From positions 1-64,000 of the forward strand of contig NZ_JACTOJ010000013.1 of the NCBI RefSeq assembly GCF_032335695.1: a stretch of 64,000 nt of DNA, in the 5' to 3' direction. Source of the stretch: JACTOJ01 sp032335695. GTDB lineage: Bacteria > Bacillota > Clostridia > Clostridiales > Clostridiaceae. Below are positions 1-7,226 of the stretch, piece by piece. Both the position numbers and the translations under genes were made by a program. Position 1 is the stretch's first letter. Each line of letters opens with the position of its first letter. The notes beneath the pieces were generated by a model. That model saw only the letters and a list, made by a program, of their open reading frames with translations, was not told the DNA's origin and made no database searches.

Positions 1-1
1 T

Positions 2-343
2 AATTTATTTGCCGCTATAGGTACAACTTTTGGAGCGGGAGATGGTAGTACAACCTTTAATCTGCCAGATTTAAGAGGACAATTTATTAGAGGTTTTGAT
101 GATGGAGCTGGAGTGGATAGCGGTAGAAGTTTTGGTAGTGGTCAAAATGATATGATAAAATCGCACAGGCATGATTTTTCAAACGGATATAGTGGAGGAA
201 ACTGGAATGCTGGTAATTATGGACAGTTAGCGAATGTAGGAAATGATGGTTCGGTACATCCATATTATGTTTCAACAACATATACAGGAGATGCCGAAAC
301 AGTTCCTAAAAATATAGCTTTACTATACTGTATTAAATATTAA
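2..343 (+). CDS. Phage tail fibre/collar protein, C-terminal part (cut by window edge)
   Basis: The frame is open from the window edge, so only the last 113 residues are present. They read as a phage tail collar domain: the stretch NLPDLRGQFIRGFDDG, then a Gly/Ser/Asn-rich region containing HRHDF, and a C-terminal VPKNIALLYCIKY, the usual ending of collar-domain fibres. These proteins form the tip or side fibres that touch the host surface. A short gap separates it from the next tail gene on the same strand. The first ATG in the frame (113) is internal, because the collar motif begins upstream of it. Confidence 0.85.
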   Translation, partial: NLFAAIGTTFGAGDGSTTFNLPDLRGQFIRGFDDGAGVDSGRSFGSGQNDMIKSHRHDFSNGYSGGNWNAGNYGQLANVGNDGSVHPYYVSTTYTGDAETVPKNIALLYCIKY

Positions 344-355
344 GAAGGTGATTTT

Positions 356-685
356 ATGTTAGTTTATAATTATGGTTCAGATGGAAGGTATATATGTAGC
401 GAAGAAGCGGACGAAAGTCCGTTAGAGCCAGGGGTTTATTTAATTCCTGCTAATGCTACTACTATAGAGCCACCCGAATATGATAGTCAATATATTCCTA
501 TTTGGAATGGTGAAACTTGGGATATAAAAGATATATCTTTGGGAGTACCTCCGTCAAATGATAATACAAATAATAATGGTGAAAAGACACAGGCAGAGAT
601 ATTACAGCAGACAATAGATAGCCAAGCACAGCAAATTAAGACTATGCAGGACACAATAGACCAATTAGTATTATCCAGCCTATAG
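356..685 (+). CDS. Small phage tail protein, possible fibre-associated or assembly protein
   Basis: The protein has 109 residues with an AAGAAGGTGA ribosome site just upstream of the ATG. The N-terminal half is acidic and contains PPEYDSQYIPIWNGETWDI, a pattern common in small proteins encoded after tail fibres. A low-complexity Asn linker follows, then a C-terminal helix (about residues 78-109) rich in Gln that could form a coiled coil. Its position between the collar protein and the XkdX-like protein supports a tail role. I cannot assign a precise function. Confidence 0.65.
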   Translation: MLVYNYGSDGRYICSEEADESPLEPGVYLIPANATTIEPPEYDSQYIPIWNGETWDIKDISLGVPPSNDNTNNNGEKTQAEILQQTIDSQAQQIKTMQDTIDQLVLSSL

Positions 686-696
686 GAGGAATTTAG

Positions 697-855
697 ATGT
701 TTGAAACATTAAAAAGATTGTATTTAGAAGGAAGATTAGCTGATGAAAAATTAAGTAATGCAGTAACTAAAGGCTGGATTACAGAAGATGAAAAACAGCA
801 GATAATTAATGCTAAAAATGCAACAGTAGCCGATAGCACAAATATAGCAAGCTAA
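697..855 (+). CDS. XkdX-like phage protein
   Basis: This 52-residue gene has a strong AGGAGG-type ribosome site and starts at MFETLKRLYLEG. The pattern of a short aromatic start, LYLEGRLADEKLSNAV, KGWITEDEKQQI and a polar tail matches the XkdX family, small proteins encoded next to tail fibre genes in phages and defective prophages of Gram-positive bacteria. Their exact role is unknown. It is followed directly by a terminator-like hairpin whose 5' arm overlaps the stop codon, so it probably ends the upstream tail transcript. Confidence 0.8.
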   Translation: MFETLKRLYLEGRLADEKLSNAVTKGWITEDEKQQIINAKNATVADSTNIAS

Positions 856-886
856 GGATTTTAGATTAATTTCTAAGTCCTTTTTC
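854..886 (+). terminator. Probable intrinsic terminator after the XkdX-like gene
   Basis: AAGGATTT (854-861) pairs with AAGTCCTT (75-82 of the 800s) with one G-U pair. Three further pairs follow across a single bulged T, and a run of T ends the element at 885. The 5' arm begins inside the XkdX stop codon. It would separate the collar/XkdX group from the tail protein at 1043. Confidence 0.55.
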
Positions 887-900
887 ATGCTTAAAATGAA

Positions 901-987
901 AAGAGACAGGAAAGGGACTAGATAAAGATACTATGGGCAGTTAGTGGTTGATCTAAAAATGTTAATCTCTTTCCTGTTACTGCCTAT
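901..987 (+). ncRNA. Possible structured RNA with H-type pseudoknot potential
   Basis: Bases 905-917 can pair with 966-978 (13 pairs, three of them G-U). Inside that stem, 919-923 pairs with 951-955. The internal segment 933-940 (ATGGGCAG) pairs with 980-987 (CTGCCTAT), which lies outside the first stem, so the three helices form a pseudoknot. The element fills the non-coding gap between XkdX and the tail protein at 1043. I recognise no known RNA family here. Function, and whether it is a separate RNA or a leader of the next gene, are open. Confidence 0.4.
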
Positions 988-1042
988 TATATATTTAGTA
1001 TAAAATATTACAATGCATAAATTATGGAAATGAGGTGAGGCT

Positions 1043-2932
1043 TTGATTATAGCTTATGATGCAGGAAATATAGACTTTAATAACAATGGTCTTGCTGCAC
1101 TTGATGAGGTCATATCCTGCGAAGTTACTGAAGAAAAGAATGGAGATTTCAGTTTAGAACTTGAGTATCCCATAACTGATAGTGGTAAGTGGCAATATTT
1201 ATTTGAGAACAGTATATTAAAGATTCCATGTCCAAAAGGTAGCCAGCTTTTCAGAATATACAAGAAGATAAAAAACATGAGCAGCATTACAGTATCAGCC
1301 AAGCATATCTTCTATGATCTTCTGGATAATTTTATTGAGGACTGCAGACCAACCAATTTGAGTGGAAGTAGTGCCTTGAACTGGATATTTAGTCATTTAT
1401 CCTATGGCACAAAGTTTACTGCATACAGTGATATATCCAATACTGCTTCAGCAGAATATATTCGCAAAAATCCAGTGCAAGCTCTTATATCTGATGATGA
1501 TAACTCATTTATAAATAAATGGGGTGGCGAGATTGTAAGAGATAATTATGATATAAAAATGCTTGGACAGGTTGGAAGGGACAGAGGAGTCAAAATTCAG
1601 TATGGTAAGAACTTAGTAGGTATTGAAGAAGAATTGGATTTAAGCAATGTGGTTACAAGGCTTTACCCAACCTGCAGCGGTGAAGATAGCAATGATGTTA
1701 TAACTGTAGACAGTAATACCTATACCAGTAAATATGTAAATAGCAAATACATTAACAATTATCCAAACTATAAAATAGCTGAAAAAAGCTACTCGGATAT
1801 AAAGGTTGATGATGCCACCACAGTAGAGCAGGCAAAAGCCATGCTTTTAGCTGCAGCACAAAAGGAATTTACAGATAATAAAATAGATATCCCTCAAGTA
1901 ACTTATACTATCAATTTCACAGATCTTAGCCAAACAGAGGAATACAAGGATTATAAATCTTTAGAAACTGTTTATTTGTATGATTATGTTACAGTAAAAC
2001 ATGATAAGTTAGGAATGGACATTCAGGCGGAAGTAATTGCATACAAGTGGGATGCGGTCTTTGAGAGATACAATGAAATTACTCTAGGAAACTATAAAAC
2101 AGATTTTGCCAGCAGCTATAATAAAGAATTAAATACGGTAAAGCAGGATATAGTTACTCAAAAAAGTGACTTATTACAGGCTGTGGATAATGCTACAAAC
2201 CTTATAACAGGCAACAAGGGCGGCTACGTAGTTATGCATAAGAACGCTGATGGTGAGCCTTACGAAATTCTAATAATGGATACTCCAGACATAAACACAG
2301 CTAAAAAAGTTTGGCGCTGGAATAACAGCGGATTAGGCTATTCTAGCAATGGATATAGCGGTGATTACGGTTTAGCTATGACAATAGATGGAGCAATAGT
2401 AGCAACTTATATAACCACAGGAATACTGAATGGTGATTTAATTAAAGTTGGGACTATAACCAGTAAAGACGGAAAATTATCCATTGATTTAACTAATGGA
2501 ATAATGCAAATAAGCGGTGCGAGTAAATGGATAGGTAGTAATGGGAGTTATACCATGATGGACGGAGATAGCTTCGTAAGATATGATGGTACAACTAAGC
2601 AAAAATTATTTGATTTATACTACAGTCAAGTTGTTACAGTTCCAGCTAATCCACAAGGTACTGGAGGATACACTTCTACTATAGTTCAATTACCAGATAA
2701 ATTTAAAAACAAAATGTTTTATCCAAAAGTAAGCCCTAAAGGCGTATCTACTAATTTTGTACCGAGTACATTTGGAGCTATAGGAGGATTAGATATCTCG
2801 GTTGGAGTTATAAGTTATGCAAATGCTACGGTTCAGGTAAGTGGCATGTTTGACGTATATGATTTGATGCACTTACCACAGTCTTATTCAGGAAATCAAT
2901 ATTTAGATATAAATTTAGATGTGTATGCATAG
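1043..2932 (+). CDS. Phage tail protein, minor structural / prophage endopeptidase tail type
   Basis: The 629-residue protein begins at TTG 1043, placed just after the ribosome site GAGGTGAGG. The first 370 or so residues resemble the N-terminal region of phage minor structural proteins of the prophage endopeptidase tail family: IIAYDAGNIDF, EVTEEKNGDFSLELEYP, SGKWQYLFENSILKIP and a repeated VTVKHDKLGMDIQAEVI-type barrel segment. These proteins sit at the tail tip as a baseplate hub. The C-terminal 250 residues are fibre-like and do not match that domain. Finding this gene downstream of the collar protein and XkdX is unusual, because hub genes normally precede fibre genes. Confidence 0.8.
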   Translation: MIIAYDAGNIDFNNNGLAALDEVISCEVTEEKNGDFSLELEYPITDSGKWQYLFENSILKIPCPKGSQLFRIYKKIKNMSSITVSAKHIFYDLLDNFIEDCRPTNLSGSSALNWIFSHLSYGTKFTAYSDISNTASAEYIRKNPVQALISDDDNSFINKWGGEIVRDNYDIKMLGQVGRDRGVKIQYGKNLVGIEEELDLSNVVTRLYPTCSGEDSNDVITVDSNTYTSKYVNSKYINNYPNYKIAEKSYSDIKVDDATTVEQAKAMLLAAAQKEFTDNKIDIPQVTYTINFTDLSQTEEYKDYKSLETVYLYDYVTVKHDKLGMDIQAEVIAYKWDAVFERYNEITLGNYKTDFASSYNKELNTVKQDIVTQKSDLLQAVDNATNLITGNKGGYVVMHKNADGEPYEILIMDTPDINTAKKVWRWNNSGLGYSSNGYSGDYGLAMTIDGAIVATYITTGILNGDLIKVGTITSKDGKLSIDLTNGIMQISGASKWIGSNGSYTMMDGDSFVRYDGTTKQKLFDLYYSQVVTVPANPQGTGGYTSTIVQLPDKFKNKMFYPKVSPKGVSTNFVPSTFGAIGGLDISVGVISYANATVQVSGMFDVYDLMHLPQSYSGNQYLDINLDVYA

Positions 2933-2990
2933 GCACTTACTTAATATAGGTGCTTTTATTATATAAATTTTTATCAAGGAAGGTGATAAC

Positions 2991-3245
2991 ATGAGCGAGA
3001 GCTACGAGGCTAAACTATGTGAGGAAAAGCACAAAAGAATTGATGAGAAATTCAATCTTCAGGAAAAAAGAATAAATAATCACTCGGAGAGAATTGACAG
3101 GCTGGAGCAGGACAGCAGGGAATATAAAACACATATTAAAAATTTATGTAGTCAGATGGAAAGCCTTATATCAACAATAAAATGGGGGCTTGGCATATTT
3201 GTTACAGTCTCTATTTTTGTTATAGGGGTTTTTATAAAAAAATAA
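2991..3245 (+). CDS. XhlA-type haemolysin-like phage lysis protein
   Basis: An 84-residue protein with an AAGGAAGGTGATAAC ribosome region. It has a long charged amphipathic helix (residues 1-60, with heptads such as RINNHSERIDRLEQ) followed by one C-terminal membrane segment (about 64-82, WGLGIFVTVSIFVIGVFI) and a KK tail. This is the architecture of XhlA, which is encoded beside holin and amidase genes and assists host lysis. The amidase gene follows 25 bases downstream, which fits a lysis cassette. Confidence 0.85.
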   Translation: MSESYEAKLCEEKHKRIDEKFNLQEKRINNHSERIDRLEQDSREYKTHIKNLCSQMESLISTIKWGLGIFVTVSIFVIGVFIKK

Positions 3246-3269
3246 ATTAAATAATTGGAGGAATGTATT

Positions 3270-4307
3270 ATGAACATTATTGAATCAAATTTACAATGGA
3301 ATGGACAATTAACTCTTAATAACGTACCTCAAATGGTTGTTTTGCATCATGCTGAGGCTACAAACTGTAGTATAGAAGACATAGATAACTGGCATAAAGA
3401 AAGAGGATGGATAGGCTGCGGTTATCATTTCTTAGTCAGGAAGGATGGCAGCATATATAGAGGTAGACCTGAGAATGCAGAAGGAGCACATTGCTATGGT
3501 TATAATTCTAATTCAATAGGAGTATGCTTTGAGGGTAATTATATGGCGGACTCAATGCCAGATCCACAGAAAGCTGCAGGTATTGAATTAATCAAATATA
3601 TATTGCAGAAATATAATTTAAGCAGGATTGAGCCTCACAGAGCTTTATATAATACAGCTTGCCCAGGAGATAAGTTCCCTTTTGATGATATAAAGAATGC
3701 AGCACTAAATAGTCAAGGCTCTACAGTTAACTATCAACCAATTCAAAACAGAAATTGGCTTCAGGTAGGAGATACAGGGGACAAGGTGAAAGACTTACAA
3801 AATAAACTTATAAGACTTGGATATAGCTTAGGAGCATATGGTGCAGATGGAGATTATGGTAAGCTTACAAAAAATGCTGTGTATAAGTATCAACAAGATA
3901 ATGGACTCCAAGCTGATGGACTTGCAGGGCAGCAGACAATGAGCAGTATAAATGCTAAAATAGCAGAGCTGGATAAGCCAAAGCCTCCAGTGGTTAATGA
4001 ACTTATAAGAGGCTTTCAGCATGTCTGCAATGTGATGGGTTATACTCATTTAGATGAGGATGGAATCAGAGGTAATTGCACTAATGCAGTTATAGCTAAA
4101 ATATTAATACAAAAAGGAGCTAGGAATGAGCTTGTTAGATGGATACAGAATAGACTTATAAGCTTAGGCTTCTCCTGTGGAAGCTGCGGAGCTGATGGAG
4201 ACTTTGGAAATGGTACATTAGTAGCGGTGCAGAATTTTCAAGCCTCCAGAGGGCTTTCTAAAGATGGCATAGTGGGAGCTAATACAATAAATGCTTTGCT
4301 CAAGTAA
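3270..4307 (+). CDS. N-acetylmuramoyl-L-alanine amidase endolysin with two peptidoglycan-binding domains
   Basis: The start is ATG 3270 (345 residues), since TTGGAGGAATG just before it is the ribosome site. Residues 15-145 are an Amidase_2 domain, a zinc enzyme that cuts the bond between N-acetylmuramic acid and L-alanine. Likely zinc ligands are His26 or His27 in VVLHHAEA, His123 in EPHRALYN and Cys131 in TACPGD. Two PG_binding_1 domains follow, about residues 155-225 and 275-345, each with a GADGD(Y/F)G motif. No signal peptide is visible, so release depends on the holin encoded next. It is the lytic enzyme of the prophage. Confidence 0.93.
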   Translation: MNIIESNLQWNGQLTLNNVPQMVVLHHAEATNCSIEDIDNWHKERGWIGCGYHFLVRKDGSIYRGRPENAEGAHCYGYNSNSIGVCFEGNYMADSMPDPQKAAGIELIKYILQKYNLSRIEPHRALYNTACPGDKFPFDDIKNAALNSQGSTVNYQPIQNRNWLQVGDTGDKVKDLQNKLIRLGYSLGAYGADGDYGKLTKNAVYKYQQDNGLQADGLAGQQTMSSINAKIAELDKPKPPVVNELIRGFQHVCNVMGYTHLDEDGIRGNCTNAVIAKILIQKGARNELVRWIQNRLISLGFSCGSCGADGDFGNGTLVAVQNFQASRGLSKDGIVGANTINALLK

Positions 4308-4338
4308 AGATTATAGGAAACTATAGTCTTTTTATTTT
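4307..4338 (+). terminator. Intrinsic terminator between endolysin and holin
   Basis: Bases 4307-4316 pair with 4321-4330 (10 pairs, one G-U) around a GAAA tetraloop, followed by TTTATTTT. It begins at the last base of the endolysin stop codon. Readthrough or a separate promoter would be needed for the holin gene at 4360. Confidence 0.75.
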
Positions 4339-4359
4339 AAAACTTTGGAGGTAGAAAAT

Positions 4360-4743
4360 ATGAAAGATATAATAATAAATCAAATAATTATACCAGTTGC
4401 AGCTGCAGCTATAGGAACAATACTTGAGCTTGCCAGAAGGCAGCTAAAGAAATATTTAGATAGTAAGCAGGAGTTAATTGAAAAGCAAAAGGAAGCCTTG
4501 CAGCAGTCTATAGGCATAGATCAATATAATAAGGATAAAGCTGTGGTGCAGGATGCAGTTAAAACTGTAGAGCAGCTTGGTAAAGAATTTGATTGGCAGG
4601 GAACTCTTAAGCATTCTAAGGTATTAGAAATGATAGAAGGCAAAACAGGACTTACTGATGATGAAATATTTAATATAATAAAAGCTGCAGTTTTGGAAGT
4701 TAATAATATAAAAACACAGAACATTGCAGTTGTGAAAAACTAA
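4360..4743 (+). CDS. Phage holin, LLH family
   Basis: Starting at ATG 4360 after the ribosome site TTTGGAGGT gives 127 residues; the upstream in-frame TTG lies within that site. One membrane segment near the N-terminus (about residues 3-24, IIINQIIIPVAAAAIGTIL) is followed by a long charged helix. The C-terminal part contains DKAVVQDAVKTVEQLGKEF and SKVLEMIEGKTGLTDDEIFNIIKAAV, the pattern of the LL-H phage holin family. Such proteins form membrane lesions that let the endolysin reach the wall. Confidence 0.88.
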   Translation: MKDIIINQIIIPVAAAAIGTILELARRQLKKYLDSKQELIEKQKEALQQSIGIDQYNKDKAVVQDAVKTVEQLGKEFDWQGTLKHSKVLEMIEGKTGLTDDEIFNIIKAAVLEVNNIKTQNIAVVKN

Positions 4744-4982
4744 TGATTGAAAGGTTAGTGAAAAATATGTACTTTTATGCAATTTAAAACAAAAATATAT
4801 ATATAAACATAATAATGGTAAAAATTAATTATAACTATTTACTTATTTGCAGATGGGGAGTATAATAAATTTGTTTTTAAAAACATATATTGTAAAATAA
4901 TAAAATAATTATAAAAAATGTGAAATTAGATATCTATACACAATAATAAACTATTATTAAAAAATTTTCATATATTGAATGT
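4744..4982. other. AT-rich non-coding gap after the holin gene
   Basis: I see no convincing gene, RNA or repeat here. It is very AT-rich and leads into a clear terminator hairpin. Promoter elements for the downstream secreted protein may lie in this stretch or just after it, but I cannot single out one. Confidence 0.5.
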
Positions 4983-5014
4983 TAAATGAAGCAAATGACT
5001 TCATTTAGTTTTTT
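4983..5014 (+). terminator. Intrinsic terminator after the lysis cassette
   Basis: TAAATGAAG (4983-4991) pairs perfectly with CTTCATTTA (4999-5007) around a 7-base loop, followed by GTTTTTTAT. It ends the phage lysis transcript and isolates the downstream secreted-protein gene. Confidence 0.85.
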
Positions 5015-5064
5015 ATATAAAAATTTTTTAGATATAGAAATAACGTAAACGGGAGTGTTATTGT

Positions 5065-6030
5065 ATGAAAAAAAGAAAATTATTATCAGTAGTCTTATCA
5101 ACGTTAGTTACATTTTCTATTTTATCTACGGCTTCAGTGGTGACAGCGAACGCTGCAACAAATGTAAAAGTACGAGCATTAAGCAATTGTTATGATTCTG
5201 ATAGTTATATAGCAAGCATGCAGAAGCAAGTACATAAAAATAAATCAAATGTGAAGGTAGTAAGTTTATCTAGTCAATATATTAAATATCAGTATAAAAA
5301 AGATTCTGCTCATCCAGGTAAAATAATATCAAAAGCTATTGTAAGCAATCAACAAGAGTATTTAAAAGAAAATAGTGCAGAAATGTCAAAAAACGTGCAA
5401 GCAAATGATATTCAGCGATCAGATATATATCCAGGACACAACACTAGGGACTCAGGAGATGCTTATAGTTGGATTAAGTTAACACTGGAAGTAGATTATA
5501 CAAGCCCTGGTAATTATGATGTTTATGGATTTTTTGATTGGTTAAAATCGCCTTATTATTACCAGACAGATTTTATTGCAATTCAACAGGATAGTAAATT
5601 AGCATTTACACATGGTAGTGGAGAAGCATATGTTTATATGGATAGTTTTCAGCCAAGCATAAATAATAATTTTTATGATTGCGGTGTTTATCCTGTGACA
5701 AATCATATTGTATCTGGACAACCAGGCTCAACAGATCAAATCTATGGAGTTGGAACTAGATTTGATTTGGAAAAAATGGTAACGGGTCCATATGCAATGG
5801 ATCCTCATTGTTATGGTGTTGAACATGTAAAGGCTATAAGAGATACAAGTGATCCATTAGCAGAATTAGCAGTTGGATATGAGCATGAAGAAGAGAATTT
5901 GGCTATAGATCCGCAGTTAACTATAACTCCTGCTGGTGGAGATCTAAAAGTAACTGTAACAGGAAAAGCACATTATGATTCTGCTACTGTAGCGGGATCA
6001 GTTGATCTTTCTTACGGAGCTCAAATATAA
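5065..6030 (+). CDS. Secreted protein of unknown function, likely prophage cargo gene
   Basis: The 321-residue protein has a clear Sec signal peptide: MKKRK, a hydrophobic core to about residue 24, then TANAA as a probable signal peptidase I site near residues 29-31. No membrane segment or wall anchor follows. The mature protein is rich in Tyr, Asp and Ser, with segments such as GNYDVYGFFDWLKSPYYYQ and a C-terminal beta-rich part (LTITPAGGDLKVTVTGK). I do not recognise the family. It lies between the lysis cassette and the attachment site and is bracketed by two terminators, which is typical of a lysogenic-conversion (moron) gene. Confidence 0.75.
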   Translation: MKKRKLLSVVLSTLVTFSILSTASVVTANAATNVKVRALSNCYDSDSYIASMQKQVHKNKSNVKVVSLSSQYIKYQYKKDSAHPGKIISKAIVSNQQEYLKENSAEMSKNVQANDIQRSDIYPGHNTRDSGDAYSWIKLTLEVDYTSPGNYDVYGFFDWLKSPYYYQTDFIAIQQDSKLAFTHGSGEAYVYMDSFQPSINNNFYDCGVYPVTNHIVSGQPGSTDQIYGVGTRFDLEKMVTGPYAMDPHCYGVEHVKAIRDTSDPLAELAVGYEHEEENLAIDPQLTITPAGGDLKVTVTGKAHYDSATVAGSVDLSYGAQI

Positions 6031-6034
6031 AGTT

Positions 6035-6087
6035 AAGCCACTGTGTATATATTATAAAATAATAGTTTGCAGTGGCTTTATATTTTT
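6035..6087 (+). terminator. Intrinsic terminator after the secreted-protein gene
   Basis: AAGCCACTG (6035-6043) pairs with CAGTGGCTT (6070-6078) around an AT-rich 26-base loop, and is followed by TATATTTTTT. A diverged version of this segment recurs near 9850. Confidence 0.75.
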
Positions 6088-6150
6088 TAGTCAAGTATAA
6101 TATAATAAGTTAGAAAATAATTTATTTGTAAATACTGAACAGGAGGATAA
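6041..6150 (+). repeat. Diverged long repeat, first copy (partner 9836-9975)
   Basis: Shared landmarks in the same order are: ATAATAGT...CAGT(G/A)GCTTTA, TTTTTTAGT, a GTATAATATAAT-like block, AATTTATTTGT(A/G)AATA, and a purine-rich ribosome-site-like end. In this copy it covers the terminator and the leader of the 64-residue membrane gene. It indicates that two related element ends lie in this window. Confidence 0.6.
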
Positions 6151-6155
6151 AGTAA

Positions 6156-6353
6156 GTGAGTAATATATGGTTAAGAATTATAGTTTCAGTGATTTTGGCA
6201 ATTATGATAGGCAACGTTTTTTTATATGTTACTTTATTAATATACAATACTGGTCAATTAGTAGCTGATGCTATGGGAGTAGCTTCAATAGCTACAATGA
6301 TTTTTTGTACTTTTACAATTATAGAAGAAATAAAGAAAAATAAAAATCATTGA
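6156..6353 (+). CDS. Small two-pass membrane protein at the prophage end
   Basis: This gene starts with GTG at 6156, nine bases after an AGGAGG site (6141-6146), and encodes 65 residues. Two membrane segments are visible (about residues 5-28 and 38-56), with a basic tail KKNKNH. I do not recognise the family. It is the last gene before the tRNA-Thr fragment. The equivalent position near 9980 in the related element has lost it. Confidence 0.6.
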   Translation: MSNIWLRIIVSVILAIMIGNVFLYVTLLIYNTGQLVADAMGVASIATMIFCTFTIIEEIKKNKNH

Positions 6354-6404
6354 TTTCTATAGTATATTTAAATCAGTATGCATATGAAAAAATTAATTAA
6401 AATA

Positions 6405-6480
6405 TATTAAAGAATTGACGACATTTTGACGACTACATATATAATTTAGTATTATTTTATATTTTTTTCTAAATACATAA
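6405..6480 (+). repeat. Diverged repeat near the prophage end, with TTGACGAC direct repeats (partner about 10010-10085)
   Basis: The segment contains two TTGACGAC copies about 12 bases apart, followed by an AT-rich stretch with ATTATTTTATATT. The second copy near 10030 keeps AACGACTTTTTCACAACGAC and TTATTTTATATTG. Short direct repeats near an att site can be arm-type integrase binding sites. That role is inference. Confidence 0.5.
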
Positions 6481-6561
6481 ATTATGAGTAAGAGCAGTAA
6501 TACCAATGGTTTTGTGCCTTTGTATTAATTCATATTATCTCTAATTTTCTAATTGGGAGTA

Positions 6562-6605
6562 ATTCGTAATCAGTAGGTCAGCGGTTCGATTCCGCTTGGG
6601 AGCTT
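6562..6605 (+). other. Prophage attachment site: 3' fragment of tRNA-Thr(CGT), likely attR
   Basis: The 44 bases read as the 3' part of a threonine tRNA. They start in the anticodon loop (TTCGTAA, anticodon CGT), continue through the 3' anticodon stem TCAGT, the T-arm GCGGTTCGATTCCGC and the acceptor 3' strand GGGAGC. The 5' half is absent: the bases before it do not pair with the anticodon stem. Phages that integrate in tRNA genes regenerate the tRNA at one end and leave such a fragment at the other. The intact tRNA should therefore lie left of this window. Confidence 0.88.
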
Positions 6606-6615
6606 AGTGATATCA

Positions 6616-6648
6616 AGAGCTCTAGGATTTCCTAGAGCTTAAATTCTA
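6616..6648 (+). terminator. Hairpin downstream of the tRNA-Thr fragment
   Basis: AGCTCTAGG (6618-6626) pairs with CCTAGAGCT (6631-6639) around a 4-base loop. The T-tract after it is weak. It is best read as the original terminator of the tRNA-Thr gene, left behind with the displaced 3' end. Confidence 0.6.
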
Positions 6649-6722
6649 TTTAATATACCTAAATATACACCTACAAGTATAATTTAAAGTCAAAGTCAGA
6701 TAGTAATGTGAATAAATTGAAA

Positions 6723-6756
6723 CTGTGTATAGGAAATATAACTATACACAGCTTTC
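6723..6756. terminator. Perfect 10-bp hairpin, possible terminator
   Basis: CTGTGTATAG (6723-6732) pairs with CTATACACAG (6742-6751) around a 9-base loop. Only a short CTTTC follows on the plus strand and GTTTC on the minus strand, so terminator function is uncertain. No gene is clearly attached to it. Confidence 0.4.
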
Positions 6757-6834
6757 TAATAAGTATAATCAAATTGGGAAAGCTTGAGCAACATTTAATA
6801 AGCAATATACGACTGACTCGGCTCATTTATCATA

Positions 6835-6985
6835 TTATTCAAAAACATTTCTAATTTACAAGTACCTTAAGCCTGTTTTTCTGGTGAGCTATAAGCCTAG
6901 GTATTCTTAGTTACTTTAATATCTTTATGTCCTATAAGTCTTTCAATTGTTTTAGAATCAACGCCTATAAATAATTAAGGCTTGT
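6835..6985 (-). pseudogene. Tyrosine recombinase (integrase) C-terminal remnant
   Basis: On the minus strand, from about 6965 downward, the reading is GVDSKTIERLIGHKDIKVT, the conserved integrase segment that follows the HxxR motif. It then runs KNT, a stop, AYSSPEKQA and another stop. In intact integrases the Tyr nucleophile would lie about where the first stop occurs, so the piece is dead. It sits 230 bases from the tRNA-Thr fragment, as expected for an integrase next to its att site. The matching N-terminal and central part lies at 9219-9750 on the same strand. Confidence 0.75.
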
Positions 6986-7226
6986 ACCATGAATTCAATT
7001 AAAGTATCTAAAAAGTAAATCAGACAATTTGAAATAATCTAGTAGAATTGATAGTGTAAATCAGTACCTTCTAATAATTGATAAAACTGCTTCTAGAGGT
7101 GTGTTGAAAATATATGTATAGTACGTATATATACCATATATAAATATAAGTAATCTTATGGGATTATTGCCGAATATATACATTTAACGTATGTTATTTT
7201 ATAATACCTATAAGGAGATATATAGT

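Noticed and set aside
6562..6605. A complete, functional tRNA-Thr gene
   Set aside because: Only the 3' part is present. The upstream bases cannot form the D-arm or the 5' strands of the anticodon and acceptor stems.
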